Positions 24,166 through 32,208 of a DNA stretch of 64,000 nt are shown in pieces. A model generated the notes under the pieces. The model was not told the origin of the DNA. It worked only from the letters and a program-made list of their open reading frames with translations, and searched no databases. Every line of letters starts with the position of its first letter. Position 1 is the stretch's first letter. Source of the DNA: Flavobacterium sp. LC2016-12 (GTDB taxonomy: Bacteria; Bacteroidota; Bacteroidia; Flavobacteriales; Flavobacteriaceae). The position numbers were made by a program, and so were the translations under genes. The stretch spans positions 62,001 through 126,000 of the forward strand of contig NZ_JADKPT010000006.1 in assembly GCF_015351595.1 (NCBI RefSeq), written 5' to 3'.

Positions 24166-25506
24166 TTATCTATCAAACAATAATCTTTTTCCGGCGCGGA
24201 TATCTTTTACTTTGAAATTATTATAAACCATTTCTCCGTTTACAAAAGTATGGGTGATTCTCGATTTAAAAGTAAAATTCTCAAACGGTGACCAACCACA
24301 TTTATACAAAATATTCTCTGGTTTAACACTCCATGGCAAACTCGGATTCACGATTACCAAATCGGCAAAATAACCTTCTTTGATAAAACCTCTTTTTTCG
24401 ATTTTGAAAATTTTAGCCGGATTATGACACATTTTTTCTACGATTTTTTCCACTGTAATTTTCCCCTGATGATGCGCTTCAAACATTGCTACAACCGCAT
24501 GCTGTACTAACGGGCCTCCAGATGGCGCTTTTAAATACGACTGCATTTTTTCTTCTTTGGTATGAGGCGCGTGATCTGTTGCTATAACATCAATTCGTCC
24601 ATCATTCAAAGCTTTCCAAAGTTCAGCACGATCTTCAGCGGTTTTAACAGCCGGATTCCATTTAATGAAATTTCCTTTTGTTTTGTAATCTTCATCGGTA
24701 AACCAAAGATGATGCACACAAACCTCAGCTGTAATCTTTTTATCTTCTAATGGAATTTTATTCGTGAACAATTCCATTTCTTTCGCAGTCGAAAGGTGAA
24801 AAATGTGAAGTCTTGCTCCTGTTTTTTTCGCCAAAGCAACCGCTTTTGAAGACGAAATATAACAAGCCTCTGCACTACGAATTAAATGATGCGCCGTTAC
24901 CGGAATATCATCACCATATTTTTCTTTAAATTCAGCAAGATTGTTTTGGATTGTAGTTTCATCTTCACAATGAACCGCAATTAACATTGGCGTACTTGAG
25001 AAAATTTTCTCTAAAGTTTCTTCTTTATCAACCAGCATATTTCCGGTTGAAGAACCAAGAAATATTTTAATCCCGGCAACATTCTTTGGATTTGTTTTTA
25101 AAACTTCTTTCAAATTATCGTTGGTCGCACCCATCATAAATGAATAATTCGCAAATGATTTTTCGGAAGCAATCACGTATTTATCTTCAAGAATTTCCTG
25201 AGTAACGGCATTTGGAACCGTATTTGGCTGTTCGATGAAAGAAGTAATTCCTCCCGCAACTGCCGCTCTTGATTCTGATTCTATATCTCCTTTGTGTGTT
25301 AATCCCGGTTCTCTAAAATGAACCTGATCATCGATTGCTCCCGGCATTAAATAACTTCCTTCGGCATCTATTACTTTGCAATCAGATGTTTTTAGGCTGA
25401 TGCTATCTGAAATCTCAACTATTAAGTCGTTTTCGATCAATACATCACCTTCAAAAATTGATCCTTCGTTTACAATTTTAGCATTTTTAATTAAAATCCT
25501 GTTCAT
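24166..25506 (-). CDS. pyrC: Dihydroorotase
   Basis: Catalyses cyclisation of N-carbamoyl-aspartate to dihydroorotate in pyrimidine synthesis. 446 residues of the amidohydrolase superfamily: DDQVHFREPGLTH near residues 58-70 holds the first metal ligands, GIKIFLGSSTG near 145, HCEDE near 180, LHIFHLST near 233, and ATDHAPHT near 309 with the catalytic Asp. The length and order fit type I dihydroorotases. It is the middle gene of a tight three-gene operon, ten bases after the polyprenol-phosphate glycosyltransferase and nine before the DUF4296 lipoprotein. Confidence 0.95.
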   Translation of the reverse strand: MNRILIKNAKIVNEGSIFEGDVLIENDLIVEISDSISLKTSDCKVIDAEGSYLMPGAIDDQVHFREPGLTHKGDIESESRAAVAGGITSFIEQPNTVPNAVTQEILEDKYVIASEKSFANYSFMMGATNDNLKEVLKTNPKNVAGIKIFLGSSTGNMLVDKEETLEKIFSSTPMLIAVHCEDETTIQNNLAEFKEKYGDDIPVTAHHLIRSAEACYISSSKAVALAKKTGARLHIFHLSTAKEMELFTNKIPLEDKKITAEVCVHHLWFTDEDYKTKGNFIKWNPAVKTAEDRAELWKALNDGRIDVIATDHAPHTKEEKMQSYLKAPSGGPLVQHAVVAMFEAHHQGKITVEKIVEKMCHNPAKIFKIEKRGFIKEGYFADLVIVNPSLPWSVKPENILYKCGWSPFENFTFKSRITHTFVNGEMVYNNFKVKDIRAGKRLLFDR

Positions 25507-25516
25507 CGCCCTGGCT

Positions 25517-26242
25517 TTATAATGTATTGAATAATTTTTTTAATCGAAGAGAAATTACTCCAAGTATAGCTTCTTTGATAATGGCATTGCTCATTTTTGA
25601 AACTCCTTTAGTTCGATCCGTAAAAATTATCGGAACTTCTGTTATTTCAAATTTACCACAATATGTTCGATATTTCATTTCAATTTGAAAAGCATACCCA
25701 ACAAATTTAATTTTGTTCAGATTTATCTTCTCCAAAACCTCTCTCTTATAACAAACAAAACCCGCCGTTGCATCATGAATCTTCATTCCGGTAATGAATT
25801 TCACATAAACCGAAGCAAAATAAGACATTAACACACGGCTTAGCGGCCAGTTTACCACATTTACACCCGTTACATAACGAGACCCAATAGCTAATGATGC
25901 GCCTCCAAAATGACAGGCGTCGTATAATTTTTCAAGATCATTGGGGTTGTGGGAAAAATCGGCATCCATTTCAAAAATGAAATCATAATTACGTTCCAAA
26001 GCCCATTTGAAACCATGAACATAAGCTGTTCCTAAACCTGATTTTTTGGCCCTTTTTTCTAAAAACAATCTTCCAGGATATTCGTCCTGTAATGCAATCA
26101 CTTTATTGGCAGTGAAATCTGGTGAATTATCATCAATAATTAGAAGATGAAAAGGTTTATGTTGCGAAAGAACAGCTCTAACTATACTTTCAATATTTTC
26201 GATTTCGTTGTAAGTGGGAATTATGACAATACAATCATTCAT
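25517..26242 (-). CDS. Polyprenol-phosphate mannosyltransferase-like GT2 glycosyltransferase
   Basis: 241 residues from ATG 26242; an in-frame ATG at 26260 lies only a few bases after the -7 box TACTTTTG and is probably upstream of or at the transcription start. The sequence has CIVIIPTYNEIENIESIV at the N-terminus, DDNSPDFTANKV near residue 40, MDADFSHNP near 94 (the DxD metal site) and a conserved KYRTYCG region, as in DPM1-like enzymes that move a sugar from a nucleotide to polyprenyl phosphate. The product would donate sugars to surface glycans or protein O-glycans. It leads the operon with pyrC and the DUF4296 lipoprotein. Confidence 0.9.
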   Translation of the reverse strand: MNDCIVIIPTYNEIENIESIVRAVLSQHKPFHLLIIDDNSPDFTANKVIALQDEYPGRLFLEKRAKKSGLGTAYVHGFKWALERNYDFIFEMDADFSHNPNDLEKLYDACHFGGASLAIGSRYVTGVNVVNWPLSRVLMSYFASVYVKFITGMKIHDATAGFVCYKREVLEKINLNKIKFVGYAFQIEMKYRTYCGKFEITEVPIIFTDRTKGVSKMSNAIIKEAILGVISLRLKKLFNTL

Positions 26243-26262
26243 TTTTCTCGGTAATTTCACCG

Positions 26263-26270
26263 CAAAAGTA
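26263..26270 (-). promoter_or_regulatory. -7 box TACTTTTG of the GT2-pyrC-DUF4296 operon
   Basis: Perfect TAnnTTTG on the - strand, 21 bases before ATG 26242. It supports the shorter start of the glycosyltransferase. Confidence 0.6.
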
Positions 26271-26332
26271 AACTTTTTATAGCATTTGATTCATAATAAA
26301 TATATAATAAAAGTATTGAGACAAAAAATTAC

Positions 26333-26340
26333 TAATTTTG
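26333..26340 (+). promoter_or_regulatory. -7 box TAATTTTG of the DUF4271-hemD operon
   Basis: Perfect TAnnTTTG with a TTG about 18 bases upstream. The ATG at 26348 is only seven bases after the box, so the mRNA would be leaderless or nearly so. Confidence 0.55.
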
Positions 26341-26347
26341 TGTCGTT

Positions 26348-27016
26348 ATGATTGAACAACTTACTCCCAGAATTCTAGAAAACAAAGATTGGGCAACACT
26401 TTTATTTGTGGTGACCTTTGCTGTTGTGGCAATGACAAAATCAGCTTACGAAACCAGATTTAGCGAATTTAGTAAGCTTATTTTTTCGGATAAATACGCA
26501 AAAATTTATCGTGACAATAACAATTTAAAAAGCAGTTTTACCATTGGCCTGTTTTTCGTTCAGGTTATTTCGTTCGCTTTTTTCATTCAGCTTACGATGC
26601 ATATTTTTGGATATGCCTCAAAAACCGACTGGATTTTATTCATTCAAATCGCGACCTTTTTACTTTATTTCATTCTTGCGAAGTATTTAATTGAGAAAAT
26701 TGTAGCGACTTCTTTCAATATTGATGACTTTGCAGACCTTTTTAACTTACAAAAAGTAACCTATAGAACCTATATTGGTGTTTTAATTCTACCAATCAAT
26801 GCTGTTTTGTTCTATTATGACAATATTCCCAAAATTATTCCACTAGCAATAATAGGCGTTTCGCTGTGTCTGAGCCTCTACTCATATTTTATTTCGATAA
26901 AAACATATCAAAACGTAATATTCGGCAAGTTATTTTATTTTATTTTATATCTTTGCGCACTTGAAATAGCCCCTTATTATTTTCTTTATTATTGGATTAC
27001 AAAAGGGAGTGCTTAG
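26348..27016 (+). CDS. DUF4271 inner-membrane protein
   Basis: 222 residues with about six membrane segments (near residues 16-30, 64-85, 96-114, 142-160, 166-186 and 195-217). The region FNIDDFADLFNLQKVTYRTY between segments three and four is typical of DUF4271. The family is restricted to Bacteroidota and is commonly placed before uroporphyrinogen-III synthase, as here (14-base gap). Function is unknown. The promoter lies immediately upstream, so the transcript would begin at or within a base or two of the start codon. Confidence 0.85.
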   Translation: MIEQLTPRILENKDWATLLFVVTFAVVAMTKSAYETRFSEFSKLIFSDKYAKIYRDNNNLKSSFTIGLFFVQVISFAFFIQLTMHIFGYASKTDWILFIQIATFLLYFILAKYLIEKIVATSFNIDDFADLFNLQKVTYRTYIGVLILPINAVLFYYDNIPKIIPLAIIGVSLCLSLYSYFISIKTYQNVIFGKLFYFILYLCALEIAPYYFLYYWITKGSA

Positions 27017-27030
27017 AAAATGTTTATAAT

Positions 27031-27780
27031 ATGAAAGTGAAAACAATTTTGGTGTCACAGCCTGAACCTAAAGTGGAGAATTCTCCTTACTTTGAGCTCC
27101 AACAAAAACACAAAATAAAAATTGATTTCAGACCATTTATTCATGTGGAAGGGGTTAGCGCAAAAGAGATTCGATTGCAAAAGATCGATCTTAATCATTA
27201 CACTGCGATCATTTTAACAAGTCGAAATGCTGTAGATCATTTTTTTAGAGTGGCTGATGAAATGCGTTACAAAGTTCCTGAAGGATTGAAGTATTTTTGT
27301 CAATCTGAAGCTGTTGCATTTTATCTGCAAAAGTATGTAGTTTACAGAAAACGTAAAATTTACGTGGGAGCAAAAGATTTTGCAGACTTATCTCCTCTTA
27401 TTAAAAAATACAAGGATGAAAAATTCTTGTTACCAGCTTCTGATCAATTGAATGCTGATGCACCTGTTACATTAAACAACTTAAAAGTAGATTGGGCACA
27501 AGCTGTTTTTTACAAAACTGTAATGAGTGACTTATCTGATTTGGCAGATGTTTATTATGACGTTTTAGCATTTTTTAGTCCAACGGGAATTAAATCATTA
27601 TTTAAAAACTTCCCGGACTTTAAACAAAACAACACCAGAATTGCTGTTTTTGGAAGCACAACTCAAAAAGAAGCTTTAGATCATGGTTTAAGAATCGATA
27701 TTCTTGCTCCAACACCTGAAACACCTTCTATGACAATGGCTTTAGAAAAATACATTAGTGAAGCAAACAAAGGGAAATAA
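27031..27780 (+). CDS. hemD: Uroporphyrinogen-III synthase
   Basis: Closes and inverts ring D of hydroxymethylbilane to give uroporphyrinogen III in haem synthesis. 249 residues from ATG 27031; an upstream in-frame start at 26992 would overlap DUF4271. The family is poorly conserved; supporting segments are ILVSQPEP at the start, IILTSRNAVDHFF near 66, VAFYLQKY, LLPASDQLNAD near 136, QAVFYKTVMS near 155, DVLAFFSPTGIKSLF near 175 and VFGSTTQKEALDHG near 205. The arrangement DUF4271-hemD is typical of Flavobacteriia. A strong terminator follows. Confidence 0.9.
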   Translation: MKVKTILVSQPEPKVENSPYFELQQKHKIKIDFRPFIHVEGVSAKEIRLQKIDLNHYTAIILTSRNAVDHFFRVADEMRYKVPEGLKYFCQSEAVAFYLQKYVVYRKRKIYVGAKDFADLSPLIKKYKDEKFLLPASDQLNADAPVTLNNLKVDWAQAVFYKTVMSDLSDLADVYYDVLAFFSPTGIKSLFKNFPDFKQNNTRIAVFGSTTQKEALDHGLRIDILAPTPETPSMTMALEKYISEANKGK

Positions 27781-27802
27781 ATTCCTTACTACCAAACATA
27801 TC

Positions 27803-27836
27803 AAAAAAAGCTGCAAAATTTGCAGCTTTTTTTTTG
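27803..27836 (+). terminator. Rho-independent terminator after hemD
   Basis: AAAAAAAGCTGCAAA paired with TTTGCAGCTTTTTTT, with an unbroken T run on the + strand and an A run on the other side. Confidence 0.9.
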
Positions 27837-27850
27837 TGCCTAAATTTTAA

Positions 27851-27954
27851 TTTTACCATTAAGAGATTAAGAAAATTAAGCCATGCCTTAATGAATCTTT
27901 TAAAGCAAACATTAAGCATTCTTACTTTATTTTCTTAATCTCTTAATGGTAAAA
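27851..27954. repeat. 104-bp element with perfect 25-bp inverted ends
   Basis: The left arm 27851-27875 (TTTTACCATTAAGAGATTAA and five more) is the exact reverse complement of 27930-27954. The 54-base spacer has no coding potential. Single arms of the same sequence are at 14138-14159 and 55761-55788. The build is like a miniature inverted-repeat element or a REP pair. Confidence 0.7.
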
Positions 27955-28076
27955 AATTCAACACAAAGCGCAGACAATTCAAATCTTCATTTTTTTGCAT
28001 ATTTTAAAGTTTAATTACTAAATTTGATTTCTAACTAAAACCTAAACAACTAAATTAGTTTCAAATTACAACTCTA

Positions 28077-28547
28077 ATGAAAATCAACTCTCTTTTAATT
28101 GAAATTGACGGTATCGACAAAGAAATTCTTCGTGACTTAATGGACGATGCCCGAAAACCTATTTTACAAATTGCTAATAAAATAGGCATTTCCGGAGCCG
28201 CGATTCATCAGCGTTTGAAAAAACTGGAGCAATCAGGTGTAATTTCAGGATCGAAGTTTACTGTAAATCCGAAGGTTTTAGGTTATACCACTATGGCGTT
28301 TATCGGTGTTTATCTGGACAAAGCTTCCAGAAACTCAGAAGCCGTAAAAGACTTAAAAAAAATTCCTGAAGTCCTAGAATGTCATTATACCACAGGAAAC
28401 TGGTCGGTTTTGATTAAAATTATTTGTCGCGACAACGAACATTTAATGCAACTTTTGAATACTAAAATTCAGGCTATCGAAGGAGTTTCAAGAACAGAAA
28501 CTTTTATTTCGTTAGATCAGCAAATTGACAGGCAGATTCAATTATAA
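28077..28547 (+). CDS. Lrp/AsnC-family transcriptional regulator
   Basis: 156 residues. Residues 10-60 are the N-terminal winged helix-turn-helix (DGIDKEILRDLMDDARKP, then ANKIGISGAAIHQRLKKLEQ, then GVISG), and the rest is the RAM ligand-binding/oligomerisation domain (YTTMAFIGVYLDKA, VLECHYTTGNWSVLIKI, GVSRTETFISLD). Such proteins sense amino acids and regulate amino-acid metabolism. Upstream is a repeat element rather than a clear promoter box. The stop codon TAA (28545-28547) overlaps the start of the left arm of a long inverted repeat that frames the next gene. Confidence 0.93.
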   Translation: MKINSLLIEIDGIDKEILRDLMDDARKPILQIANKIGISGAAIHQRLKKLEQSGVISGSKFTVNPKVLGYTTMAFIGVYLDKASRNSEAVKDLKKIPEVLECHYTTGNWSVLIKIICRDNEHLMQLLNTKIQAIEGVSRTETFISLDQQIDRQIQL

Positions 28548-28582
28548 TGTGCCAATTAGACAATTAGTCAATTAGATAATTT
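28546..28582 (+). repeat. Left arm of a 37-bp inverted repeat framing a small gene
   Basis: Begins AATGTGCCAATTAGACAATT and is built from CAATTAG-type units. Its reverse complement is at 28909-28945 with two mismatches. It begins within the stop codon of the Lrp gene. Confidence 0.75.
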
Positions 28583-28592
28583 TAAAAACTTC

Positions 28593-28865
28593 ATGATAAG
28601 TATTAGACCCGAACTTAAGACATTACTTTTTTTTATAACATATTTTACAATTGCATTTATTTTTGAGAAAACAAGTCCAAGTGGGGTATGCACACCTGGT
28701 CTGGGTTTTCTTTTATTTATGCTTTCAATTCCAGTAAGTATAATTTACACCTTAATACTTTTCTTTAAATATCATAGATCTCAAAACAAAGAATATTTAA
28801 ATTCTATTTACTTAATTTCCGGAATATGGGTTTTAATATTTATAACATTAAACTTTAATAATTAA
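28593..28865 (+). CDS. Small membrane protein inside an inverted-repeat frame, unknown function
   Basis: 90 residues with three hydrophobic stretches (about 11-25, 37-57 and 71-87). Between them lie EKTSPSGVCTPG and a basic loop KYHRSQNKEY, so a three-helix membrane protein is likely. I do not recognise a family. Its codons are richer in AT than those of neighbouring core genes. It is followed by a GC-rich hairpin terminator and lies between 37-bp inverted repeats whose outer ends coincide with the stop codons of both neighbours. This suggests that the gene arrived as a unit with its repeats, but it could also be an ordinary gene between repeat elements. Confidence 0.55.
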   Translation: MISIRPELKTLLFFITYFTIAFIFEKTSPSGVCTPGLGFLLFMLSIPVSIIYTLILFFKYHRSQNKEYLNSIYLISGIWVLIFITLNFNN

Positions 28866-28875
28866 GACAAAATAA

Positions 28876-28903
28876 AAACCCGACAGGTTTGCCTGTCGGG
28901 TTT
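28876..28903. terminator. Hairpin terminator inside the inverted-repeat frame
   Basis: AAACCCGACAGG, loop TTTG, CCTGTCGGGTTT; a 12-bp perfect stem. It can serve either direction. AAACCCGACA hairpins of similar sequence are at 55864-55895 and 56076-56105. Confidence 0.8.
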
Positions 28904-28908
28904 GCTAT

Positions 28909-28945
28909 AAATTATCTAATTGACTAATTATCTAATTGACACATT
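28909..28945 (-). repeat. Right arm of the 37-bp inverted repeat
   Basis: Reverse complement of 28546-28582 with two mismatches. Its outer end overlaps the stop codon of the convergent metallopeptidase gene, so both neighbours end TAATGTG. Confidence 0.75.
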
Positions 28946-29630
28946 AATTTCTCCTGTTTCCAGAGTAAATCGAAATATAATAAAGTAACGTTGCAATTGA
29001 ACCAATAGCCGCAACAACATAAGTTCTTGCAGCCCATTTTAAAGCATCTTTTGCTCCTGCCTGCTCTTCTTGAGTAAGCATGTGTTTATTTTCTAACCAG
29101 GCTAATGCTCTGTTGCTTGCATCGTATTCTATAGGCAAAGTAATGATTGTAAATAATGTTGTAGCCGCAAAAATGACGATTCCTATTAACAATAGCTGCG
29201 GAAAAGTCCTGATCATTAAGATTCCTGCCAATAAAATCCATTGCACATAATTAGACGCAACACTAACGATAGGCACTAACTTAGAACGCATTGTCAGCCA
29301 TTCATAACCTATCGAATGTTGTACTGCGTGGCCACATTCGTGCGCTGCAACTGCAGCCGCCGCCGCATTACGATGATTGTAAACTGCCTCACTTAAATTA
29401 ACCGTTTTATCTGACGGATTATAGTGATCTGTTAATTGACCCGGAGTCGAGATTACACGAACATCGGTGATTCCGTTATCGGCTAACATTTTTTCTGCGA
29501 TTTCGGCACCACTCATTCCGTTTCTTAATTGTAGTTTAGAATACAACTCAAACTTGCTTTTCAACTTCGAACTCACTAACCAACTGAACAACATAATTGC
29601 TCCGGCGATGATTAAATATCCACTTCCCAT
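28944..29630 (-). CDS. YugP-like membrane zinc metallopeptidase
   Basis: 228 residues from ATG 29630, giving MGSGYLIIAGAIMLFSWLVS as a first membrane helix. A much longer open frame upstream to 29846 runs through a repeat island and is not part of the protein. The zinc site is AAHECGHAVQHS near residues 94-105 (HExxH form HECGH), and two or three further helices follow (VQWILLAGILMI, LLIGIVIFAATTLF, VVAAIGSIATLLYYIS), with the EYDASNRALAWLE segment of the Zn_peptidase_2 family. It is an integral inner-membrane peptidase of unknown substrate, possibly in membrane protein quality control. It stands alone and ends within a repeat arm shared with the neighbouring cassette. Confidence 0.9.
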   Translation of the reverse strand: MGSGYLIIAGAIMLFSWLVSSKLKSKFELYSKLQLRNGMSGAEIAEKMLADNGITDVRVISTPGQLTDHYNPSDKTVNLSEAVYNHRNAAAAAVAAHECGHAVQHSIGYEWLTMRSKLVPIVSVASNYVQWILLAGILMIRTFPQLLLIGIVIFAATTLFTIITLPIEYDASNRALAWLENKHMLTQEEQAGAKDALKWAARTYVVAAIGSIATLLYYISIYSGNRRN

Positions 29631-29740
29631 GTTTTTATATTTTTTAAATTGTTTTTTTTTTAGAATATGTTTTCGAAATAATCTACAATTTACGAACCAT
29701 TTTTCTAAAATGCCAAAATGACATCCTAAATTTAGATTAA

Positions 29741-30059
29741 ATTCCAATATAGAAAATTCCAAATTCCAATTAACAGGAAAGTGTTCGCCACGAATTTCAC
29801 GAATTCCCACAAATTCAATTCGTGAAATTTGTGGCTGAAAAATCAAAGAAATTCGACAATCTTGTCATCCTGACGGAGGAAGGATCACACTTGTAACTCC
29901 TCATACTAATTCGCCAATCTTTGTCGAGCTTCTAGCGTGATCCTTCCTCCGTCAGGATTGACAAACTTGGCGCAAAAAAAATCCCAAACCCCAATCTTAA
30001 AATTGGAATTTGGAATTTGGAATTTGGAATTTGGAATTTGGAATTTTCTGTATTGGAAT
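29741..30059. repeat. 319-bp composite repeat island
   Basis: The non-coding region 29631-30063 is mainly this island. Outer arms 29741-29769 and 30031-30059 are inverted (28 of 29 match; ATTCCAATATAGAAAATTCC and its complement). Inside are a GCCACGAATTTCACGAATT hairpin (29787-29835), a larger inverted pair around GGAAGGATCAC / GTGATCCTTCC (29863-29963), and five or more tandem TTTGGAA heptamers (30004-30047). A 44-bp segment (29974-30018) recurs at 32520-32564 with about one mismatch. No gene is seen. Confidence 0.7.
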
Positions 30060-30063
30060 TTCC

Positions 30064-30654
30064 TTACTTCAATTGCGCATTGACATCCTCAAATTTTGCA
30101 ATTAGCTCATTTATTTTAGTTTGCTGTTTTTTGATTTGTTTGGGACGAAGATAAAACCAGTTAAAACCTATCCAAAGCAACGTTACACCATAGGTAACCG
30201 AAGCATAAAAAACAGTCATTCTTGAAACATATTCATACATATACAAACCTATTCCTAAAAAAAGTAAAACAAAGTACCAACTTAATACTGTAGACTGCAT
30301 AAATTGTTGCTTTCTTTTAATTAAAACCAGTTTTTGTAAATATTCATGATTACTTTGAGTTGTATCAATTTCTTTATAAATATGTAATAAACCATTATAA
30401 AATGCCACATACATTACCATTGCCAGGATCGCCAAAACAATTCCGATTTTAGTGGAAATAAACTGCGGCTGATAATAGTACCAAACAAAACCAATAAAAG
30501 CAGAAGTTGCAAAAAGCAAAACATTAGTAATCCATAAACTTCGTAAACCTGCTTTTTTAAACTGTTTTAACCTTGCCTTCAAATCTTCGATATTAGGCTG
30601 ACTTACGGTTTGTTTTTTCCATAAATCTTTGAAATCTATATTATTGTTGTCCAT
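30064..30654 (-). CDS. Four-helix membrane protein, possible anti-sigma partner
   Basis: 196 residues. A polar N-terminus (IDFKDLWKKQTVSQPNIEDLKARLKQF) of about 35 residues is followed by four membrane segments (near 39-60, 66-88, 121-140 and 147-168) and a charged tail with a short coiled-coil (KIKKQQTKINELIAKFEDVN). I do not recognise a named family. Its start overlaps the 3' end of the ECF sigma factor gene by 14 bases, so the two are translationally coupled. Small membrane proteins in this position often act as anti-sigma factors, but no zinc-binding anti-sigma motif (HxxxCxxC) is present, so the role is inferred. Confidence 0.75.
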   Translation of the reverse strand: MDNNNIDFKDLWKKQTVSQPNIEDLKARLKQFKKAGLRSLWITNVLLFATSAFIGFVWYYYQPQFISTKIGIVLAILAMVMYVAFYNGLLHIYKEIDTTQSNHEYLQKLVLIKRKQQFMQSTVLSWYFVLLFLGIGLYMYEYVSRMTVFYASVTYGVTLLWIGFNWFYLRPKQIKKQQTKINELIAKFEDVNAQLK

Positions 30655-31114
30655 TTTCTTTAAATTTTTGAGTCAATTTTTCTTTTATCCTATGGATTTT
30701 CACTCGTACATTCGCTTCTGAAAGCCCTACAATTGTAGCGATTTCTGCTTGCCTGACATCTTCTAACTCCAGCGAAATAATAATACGTTCTGTTTCCGGC
30801 AATTCAGCTATACATTTATACAAAAACTGAATCTGCGGCTCTAATGATTGTTGTTTTTCCTCCGTAAGATGATGCGGTAAATCTGATTTAAGAAAACGTT
30901 TATCTCTCTCAATCTGTCTGAGGCAATTATTAGAAGCTATTCTGAAAATCCAGGTTCCAATACTTGACTCATTTCTAAAAGTGTCCAGCTTTTGCCACAC
31001 AATTATAAAAGTTTCCTGAGCGAGATCTTGTGCAATGTCATAATCATTGACAAAACCCATACAAAGTCTGAATATTCGATCCCAATAGGTTTTATAAATT
31101 TGTTCAAATTCCAT
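30641..31114 (-). CDS. ECF-type RNA polymerase sigma factor
   Basis: 157 residues from ATG 31114; a longer frame up to 31156 would run into the hydrolase gene. Region 2 is RIFRLCMGFVNDYDIAQDLA followed by QETFIIVWQKLDTFR and WIFRIASNNCLRQIERDK. Region 4 is ELPETERIIISLELEDVRQ and EIATIVGLSEANVRVKIHRI, which contact the -10 and -35 elements. It belongs to the sigma-70 family without regions 1 and 3. It is the middle gene of an operon with an alpha/beta hydrolase two bases upstream and a membrane protein overlapping downstream. Confidence 0.93.
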   Translation of the reverse strand: MEFEQIYKTYWDRIFRLCMGFVNDYDIAQDLAQETFIIVWQKLDTFRNESSIGTWIFRIASNNCLRQIERDKRFLKSDLPHHLTEEKQQSLEPQIQFLYKCIAELPETERIIISLELEDVRQAEIATIVGLSEANVRVKIHRIKEKLTQKFKENGQQ

Positions 31115-31116
31115 TA

Positions 31117-31962
31117 TTAAGATTTTAAAAAATTGTTCAATTGTCCTAAATACCAATCTTTGTCGTCGTACATAATAAAATGCATTCCTTTAGTGGCATA
31201 TTGAAAATTAGCTGTTTTTAAATTTTTATATTGTCCTTCAATTGCTGGTTTTAAATTTATAAAATAAGATTCTAATAAAATTAATGAAGGACATTTTATA
31301 GCTGCAATTTTCTCTCTCAGGTCAACATTGAAGAAATCACAATACATTTGTGCAAACGTTACGCGATCAGATTTCACACTCCAATCTACTACCATTTCTA
31401 ACTTAGAAGTATCTGCTAAAAGTCTCGGCATCATCTGTTTTTGCATATCATAAAACTGAGTTTCATTCATTGCCGTCATTTGAGTAACCATTGCAGAACA
31501 ATCGTTGTTTTCTTTTGATTTAAAAGAAGGATCACTCAAAGCCGCCAGGCAAGGAAGCGCATCGACAATCACAATTTTTCCAATTAAATCAGGATAATCA
31601 GCCGCAATAGCAAGCGCCAAACCGCCTCCCATGCTGTGACCAATTAAGATTGGTTTTTCGATTTTATTGTTTTTAATGTAATTAGCGATTTCATTTTTCC
31701 AATTTTCAAAAGAAGGATTTGGCTGTGGTTTTACTCCGGCGAAACCGGCCATTGTTAAGGTGTAGCAAGTGTAGTCTTTTTCGAAAACTGCCTTAGTTTC
31801 ATCCCATACCGCTCCGGAAGAAGCAAATCCGGGAATAAATATAAGAGCTTGCTTGCCTTTTCCGGTTTTAGAAACTTCAAACGGGTATTGTTTTGTCTGT
31901 GCAAAAACATTTAAACATAATGCAGAAAATAAAAGGGCGATAATCAAAATATACTTTTTCAT
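31117..31962 (-). CDS. Exported alpha/beta hydrolase
   Basis: 281 residues with a signal peptide (MKKYILIIALLFSALCLNVFAQ). The fold is shown by ALIFIPGFASSGAVW (oxyanion region) near residue 40, the nucleophile elbow GHSMGGGLAL near 108-117, an Asp in the region after KIVIVDALP, and the catalytic His in GMHFIMYDD near 260. It should act in the periplasm as an esterase, lipase or peptidase; the substrate is unknown. It is the first gene of the operon with the ECF sigma factor and a membrane protein, an uncommon partnership for a hydrolase. The operon is flanked by repeat islands on both sides. Confidence 0.88.
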   Translation of the reverse strand: MKKYILIIALLFSALCLNVFAQTKQYPFEVSKTGKGKQALIFIPGFASSGAVWDETKAVFEKDYTCYTLTMAGFAGVKPQPNPSFENWKNEIANYIKNNKIEKPILIGHSMGGGLALAIAADYPDLIGKIVIVDALPCLAALSDPSFKSKENNDCSAMVTQMTAMNETQFYDMQKQMMPRLLADTSKLEMVVDWSVKSDRVTFAQMYCDFFNVDLREKIAAIKCPSLILLESYFINLKPAIEGQYKNLKTANFQYATKGMHFIMYDDKDWYLGQLNNFLKS

Positions 31963-32060
31963 TTTTATAAATTTTAAGTTGTTAAATAATCGGATCCGCC
32001 CTTTGGATACGAGAAGATTTAAAATGTTACAACTAAAATGAAAATTTCAATAAAAAAAAT

Positions 32061-32180
32061 CCAAATTCCAATTAATACGGAAGTTTTCGCCACAAATTTC
32101 ACGAATTAGCACGAATTGAATTTGTGGAAATTTGTGTAATTCGTGGCAAAAAAAGCCAAACCTAAATAATAAAATTGGAA
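32061..32180. repeat. Composite repeat with CCAAATTCC ends and GCCACAAATTTCACGAATT core
   Basis: Outer CCAAATTCCAATTA (32061-32075) and AATTGGAATTTGG enclose a 59-base inverted repeat (32089-32147) of the GCCACGAATT family. It has the same order of modules as the island at 29741-30059. Confidence 0.65.
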
Positions 32181-32208
32181 TTTGGACTTTATACTTCGAG
32201 TACTATTC

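Noticed and set aside
29631..29846. 72-residue N-terminal extension of the zinc metallopeptidase
   Set aside because: It would be translated from a repeat island; MGSGYLIIAG at 29630 fits the family start.
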